Assembly: GCA_964017235.1 (NCBI GenBank)
Contig: OZ024930.1
Span: forward strand, 155,000,221 to 155,064,220
Direction of reading: 5' to 3'
Length of the DNA stretch: 64,000 bases
Source: Sabellastarte sp. h YS-2021
Lineage: Eukaryota; Annelida; Polychaeta; Sabellida; Sabellidae
The position numbers were made by a program, and so were the translations under genes. Positions 59,966 through 64,000 of this stretch are shown here, piece after piece. The notes beneath the pieces were generated by a model. The model did no database searches. It was not told the DNA's origin and saw nothing but the letters and a program-made list of their open reading frames with translations. Position 1 is the stretch's first letter, and each line of letters opens with the position of its first letter.

Positions 59966-61920
59966 GTTAAGCAAATATAGTAAAGAGTATAGTAATGATT
60001 ATTTCGAATGTGGAATACTTTATTGTATTGTATTTCAGTATTACAATATATATCTATATATGTATAGCTTATCAACATAGAAATGAATTTCTTTGCAAAA
60101 TGAGTTTAGAAAAATAGCTATCAAATGCAAATCACAGCAAAACCTGATATTATCCCTCAAAGAATGCTTTCAATATCTTCTTTCAATTTGTATTTTGCAA
60201 AAGATAATTAATCACAGCCACTACATTAATTAGTTACAGATTTCACTTCAACAATACTGAGATCAATAATGCAAGATTAGTTTTACCATTGCTAATTTTT
60301 GTCAGATCTGTCCTGTTAAAGGTTATTTTATTAAAAACGTCATAAGGGACATGGAGGTCTTTAATAAAGAATCACTGAAGCCAAAACATAAATGACAAAA
60401 TAACCCCGTTTTTGCTGACAACAGAAAATTTCAGAGTCTTATTCACCCTTAAATTGCAAAGTATTTTACTTTGTTTAACATCAATAATGGCAATTTCAAA
60501 CTTTTTCTTATTCTCTGATATTAGCTTCCTTTGGAAAAATTGTACGTTCAAGGTTATGACTTAACCATTTCTTTCTAAATTCAATGCAATATTTTAATCT
60601 CAACCAACAAGCTTGGAAAAATATAGCAGGCATTCTGAGTATTATAAATGCTTCTTTGGGGAAACTCAACACCTTTGAACGTGTTCATTAACACACCAAC
60701 CCTTTTTTGTGAGGACAGTTTTTGTTGAACAAATTAAAAGGTCAGAAGGTATTTTTTTCTTTCAGAGAAAACCTCCAGGTTTTACATTATTTTGCACTCT
60801 CTAAAAGTCCATGCATCAATCAATACACGGATCCATACTCAGACACTTATGGCAGATAAAATAAAACAAAACCATTTTTAGCCAGAAGGGATATTTTTTT
60901 TCATTAAACCCCTGTGAAATCAAAGTTTCTTTCCACTTTGTTGCTCTGAGAAAGCTTTTAAGAAAATGGGATTTTGCCAGAATCCTGTCAGTGATCACAT
61001 TTGGCCAATGCAAGGCTTAAAGCAAAATATGACAAATTTGTGTATTTATAATCAAAACAGCCTTCTCTGAAACTCCACAAATATTTGTCTTGGCTTTGAA
61101 TTATCCTTTGAAAACATATCTGGATAATCACCTGTAAAATTAACCCTTCATTTGGCCAGCAGAGACCAATAATGACTACTTAACTATCTCAATTCTTTGT
61201 AGTGCTATAATTCTTATAACAAAACTGTGCCTCAATCAATAAATATACGAGAGGTTGAGAATTTTGTTGCTTAAGTTGACATCAGTTTTCTGCTATGTTA
61301 CATGTCAACAATTTGTGTGTGTTTCGTAATGTCAGCCATATGGATTTTACACAGGAAATGGCTTTTCCTACGTAAACGTCCCCCACGATGTTCTTTTAAT
61401 TTATGTTGCAACTATATGTTGCAATTTCAAGGAATTTCTGTTTTCAATCTCTCTGGTATCTAAAAATATGCTACTATATCTTGACTTATGCCTCAAAGAA
61501 AGCACTGCAAATGTATTTCAAAAATAAGAACTATATATATACAGAACTGTATACAATGATGCATTTCCATGTATCATTGTGTGCTGTAAAAAGATCATTC
61601 TCACTAGAAAGATTTTTTTAACTTGGTGTAATATCAATAAACCTAGAGTTTTGCCACTCTGATGTGACCTTTCAAATCCAGTAACATGAGGTGAGAGAAA
61701 ATAAGAGGGTGTATCCATGATTTATATGAAGAAATGACAAAAGGGACGGAGTATTCTATGGTTTGGTATTTACTTTATACCCAAAGAAGAGAAAAAGAAG
61801 CTCGTGCTTGTAGGGATCACTTTTCCTTTTTTAAGTACAAGTTCTAGTGAGACTGCTGTTTCTAGAGATCAATGTTTTTCTTTTTTTAGTCATTGGACTT
61901 TCATAAATCTTGGTGTAGTG

Positions 61921-62005
61921 TGATGAGTACCTGTCTCATCACTGGAGTTAAGCAGCAGTTAAGTTAGTACTTGGATGGGTCGCCATCTGAGTTCTAGGCC
62001 AGGTA
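61921..62005 (+). repeat. 5S rRNA-derived sequence (SINE3-like head or pseudogene)
   Basis: It reads gagtacctgtctcatcactg, then gagttaagcagcagttaagt and tagtacttggatgggtcgcc. This matches the order of the middle and 3' half of eukaryotic 5S rRNA, including the internal A-box and C-box promoter elements. The 5' part is diverged. Flanking non-5S sequence and the tandem array that follows suggest a 5S-derived SINE rather than a 5S gene. Confidence 0.7.
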
Positions 62006-62082
62006 TGGAATGTATCTGACTTGGAATTAGTTTTTGTTGCCAGACTTTTATAAATTCTGGTGCCCTACACATGTCTCTGGTG

Positions 62083-62353
62083 GCTTTGCAACTCATGCAT
62101 ATAGACCAAAACACTTTTTGTCTCCTGATTTCCATCAGCTGCATACTACTGTAATGCCCCACTCATAGCTTTGCAGCTCATGCATATAGACCAAAACACT
62201 TTTTGTCTCCTGATTTCCATCAGTTGCATACTACTGTAATGCCCCACTCATAGCTTTGCAGCTCATGCATATAGACCAAAACACTTTTTGTCTCCTGATT
62301 TCCATCAGCTGCATACTACTGTAATGCCCCACTCATAGCTTTGCAGCTCACAC
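62083..62353 (+). repeat. Tandem array, 85-bp unit, three full copies plus a partial one
   Basis: Units begin with gctttgca at 62083, 62168, 62253 and 62338. Each full unit contains 'gcatatagaccaaaacactt', 'ctcctgatttccatcagctg' and 'tactgtaatgccccactcat'. Copies are nearly identical, so amplification is recent. The array follows the 5S-derived head at about 80 bp. Confidence 0.92.
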
Positions 62354-62726
62354 CTGTAGATCGAGTGGAAGTTGAAAAAAAACCTTCTAACTACTATAAC
62401 TAATTTTCTAGAGGTCGCCATCACCTCCACTCGACTCACTGTAAATTTATACTGTATCTGAAAAGTGTAAGATACTTTTTATTTACATTCTTGCTGTAAG
62501 TGATCTCTTTGAATTTACTTCATTGCATCAACAAGGTGGGCGTTGAGTTATCCTTATGAGAATTTTTGTTATGAATGTGATAATATCTACAAAGAGACAC
62601 CGTACAAAATGGAAAATATGTTTTTTCCTTCCATAGAAATTTCCTCTTGACGTAAATGACATCAAATAAAGGGATTTTGATAAACAACTTTAATTTTTAA
62701 CAATGAAAATGTGTTGTTTTTTTCAG

Positions 62727-62775
62727 CCTCAGAATAAGTGCTGTAGACAAATCAAGATTTGGAGAAATGTGTCAG
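62727..62775 (+). CDS. KIAA0513: KIAA0513-like protein, second coding exon (49 nt)
   Basis: It is bounded by tttttttcag and gtaggtg. Its first base completes the split codon of the previous exon (AG+C, Ser), and 16 codons follow: LRISAVDKSRFGEMCQ. The KFGE/RFGE-x-C pattern is what the vertebrate protein has about 15 residues after its FM..YV..IF segment, so both splice sites and reading phase are supported by conservation. The exon ends in phase 0. Later exons lie outside the window. Confidence 0.78.
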
Positions 62776-63473
62776 GTAGGTGTTTATAGAATATGTCTCA
62801 CAGATTTACAAATAAATGGCATTCTCTGGGAAGATAGTTATTTTCACTGGAAGAGTATTTCTCTCAGAAACTGTGGTGTCTATAGCCCATTGCAATCGTG
62901 CACTATTTTACTTGGTATTCGTTGTTACCTATATTTTACAAAGGATAAACTAAGGTATATATAACAATATGCATATTCAATATATTATTTATTGCTGTTT
63001 TTGTACCTCCCAGACCTTGGGTCCTATTCAAAGCCCCGCCAAAAGTAATAGCTAATTAGTATCACTCAGGCTTCTCCTTCGTGCTCCTAATATTGCTTAT
63101 TCATTGTAAAATCTCTTTTCACCCCTTGCTTGTCATCAGTTATTTCAACAACAATTTGTAATAATTATGTATTTATTTTCATTCAATATATTTCTCACAC
63201 TTTCTTATGAAAGTTAAGTTTTAGAAAGATGTTAAAAAACTAATGCTATTTACAGTTTCTTTAATAGTTACACAAGTTGTATCTCTAGTCCAAAAGTTAG
63301 AGTCCATTAGAGTCCATAAAGTGACTAGAGTAAAATATATAGAATTGATAGTATGATGCAATTACAGATAACACATGATGGCTCCAATCTCAAAGTTAGA
63401 GTCCATGACAATAAAATACAGTTTAAAAGATATAAAAATACATAAAATACAATGTAAAATAAATAGCCCTGTG
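62776..63473. other. Start of the next intron, no exon seen
   Basis: The segment begins with the donor gtaggtgttt. It is AT-rich DNA. The phrase 'caaagttagagtccat' recurs at about 63292 and 63391, so a small local duplication is present. Confidence 0.4.
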
Positions 63474-63906
63474 GGGCCCCTAAAGTGAGGCAGTGATGTT
63501 ACTGGACCCCCCCCTTTTACTTAGTGAAGTTATACTAGCCCGTCATGTGGGTTCAAACCTGAGCCCACCCGACCAAAAAGTGGACGAGGACCACTGCCCC
63601 GGCGAAGGAGGCCCACAAGTTCACAATGCAAAACATCACAGCTTTTAGCCATGACAATATTTGAAACCCACCAAAGCCCAACAGTAGTGAAGCATTTATG
63701 ACCACCTAGACATTTATAACATCAGCTAAAGAATTTGCTAATTTTTCACCAGAAGACTGGTCGGCTTGTATATACCGCCATACACAATCAGAGGTCCAGG
63801 TCCCTTGTCTTTTGATATCCTGAATGGGCACGTGTGCATTAAACGCAAATGTGGTCCCAGACCTACGCAGGCTATGAAAAGTAAAGTGGTTAGGTGCTGT
63901 CAAAGA
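63474..63906 (-). pseudogene. Tyrosine recombinase C-terminus and 3' flank of a third YR retrotransposon
   Basis: Minus-strand codons from about 63906 to 63706 give LTAPNHFTFHSLRRSGTTFAFN, split here as LTAPNHF and FHSLRRSG (catalytic H-x-x-R). They are followed by KRQGTWTSDCVWRYI (nucleophile Tyr) and a tail ending NSLADVINV and TAG. Upstream parts are absent: the coding similarity stops at about 63900, where a plus-strand recombinase piece begins. The 3' flank (63474-63705) contains TTGGGCTTTGGTGG, as also seen behind the other two recombinase stops. The relic is non-functional. Confidence 0.8.
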
Positions 63907-64000
63907 TATTAAGGAGCATGGCACCTGGGCGTCTGACTGTGTATGGCGCTATATTCGTCCACAGGCGGATGCTGGCCGACAGGTCTCCACAAAGTTTAGA
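63901..64000 (+). pseudogene. Oppositely oriented tyrosine recombinase fragment at the window edge
   Basis: Plus-strand codons give VKDIKEHGTWASDCVWRYI, which carries the nucleophile Tyr, then PQADAGRQVSTKF up to the last base. The wording is close to, but not the same as, the minus-strand copy next to it. The catalytic H-x-x-R part is missing on this strand. The right end lies beyond the window. Confidence 0.75.

Larger units (their letters stand above)
42987..62726 (+). other. 19.7-kb intron of the KIAA0513-like gene
   Basis: The donor is gtaagtgttt at 42987 and the acceptor is gttgtttttttcag, ending at 62726. No other coding exon is visible inside. Its content is mostly mobile DNA: SINEs, a fold-back MITE, a YR-retrotransposon remnant, a split LINE, a DNA-transposon-like insertion and a 5S-derived repeat, each listed separately. 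The parts not listed (42987-44642, 44801-46009, 46682-47479, 52016-52869, 57430-58316, 58661-59825, 59966-61920, 62354-62726) are AT-rich and hold nothing I can support. Confidence 0.7.

Noticed and set aside
61921-62005. Functional 5S rRNA gene
   Set aside because: The 5' half is too diverged and several conserved positions are changed; it is better read as a 5S-derived repeat.
62083-62353. CRISPR-like array
   Set aside because: The 85-bp units are contiguous with no variable spacers, in a clearly eukaryotic context.

Overview
The window looks like nuclear DNA from an invertebrate animal, most likely a lophotrochozoan such as a mollusc; that placement is an inference. The evidence is AT-rich, intron-style DNA with a single recognisable host gene, several tRNA-derived SINE families with mollusc-like 3' ends, CR1-like LINEs, a 5S-rRNA-derived repeat and tyrosine-recombinase (YR) retrotransposons. 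There is nothing bacterial or viral, and no CRISPR array.

Host gene. Only one host gene can be supported, a homologue of human KIAA0513. A long coding exon (41815-42986) encodes a disordered N-terminal region with NPF, DLF and proline-rich motifs and then the start of the conserved domain. It is spliced over a 19.7 kb intron (42987-62726) to a 49-nt exon (62727-62775). The later exons lie beyond the right edge.

Left part (1-12472). A decayed YR-retrotransposon pol copy (1-1854) is followed by SINEs and minisatellites. Next come a 5'-truncated CR1-like LINE on the minus strand (8525-10525) and a degenerate minisatellite (11985-12472).

Centre-left (12473-19035). This holds an apparently young Ngaro-like YR retrotransposon of 6.56 kb with gag, RT-RNase H and tyrosine recombinase. 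Its termini are split direct repeats in the order A1-ORFs-B1-A2-B2, and both repeat pairs look identical by eye. It sits inside the minisatellite, which resumes on its far side. The three coding blocks lack ordinary independent starts: gag and pol share a frame divided by one TAG, and the YR frame overlaps the end of pol by 7 nt without a nearby ATG.

Middle (19036-41650). There is no supportable gene here. The stretch contains a SINE with a probable MITE nested inside it, a Tigger/pogo-like MITE flanked by TA, two adjacent copies of a TIR element, more SINEs and several tandem repeats.

The large intron is a transposon nest. It holds SINEs, a 381-bp fold-back element and the 3' end of a second YR element on the minus strand with the same B1-A2-B2 layout. 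It also holds a CR1-like LINE on the minus strand (57410 down to about 52870) whose N-terminus carries a 2A-like ribosome-skipping motif. That LINE is split by a 1451-bp DNA-transposon-like insertion with an ATAT target duplication. A 5S-derived repeat with an 85-bp tandem array follows just before the second exon. The right edge carries two YR fragments in opposite orientations.

All coordinates, matches and identities were read by eye; no alignment or database search was run.
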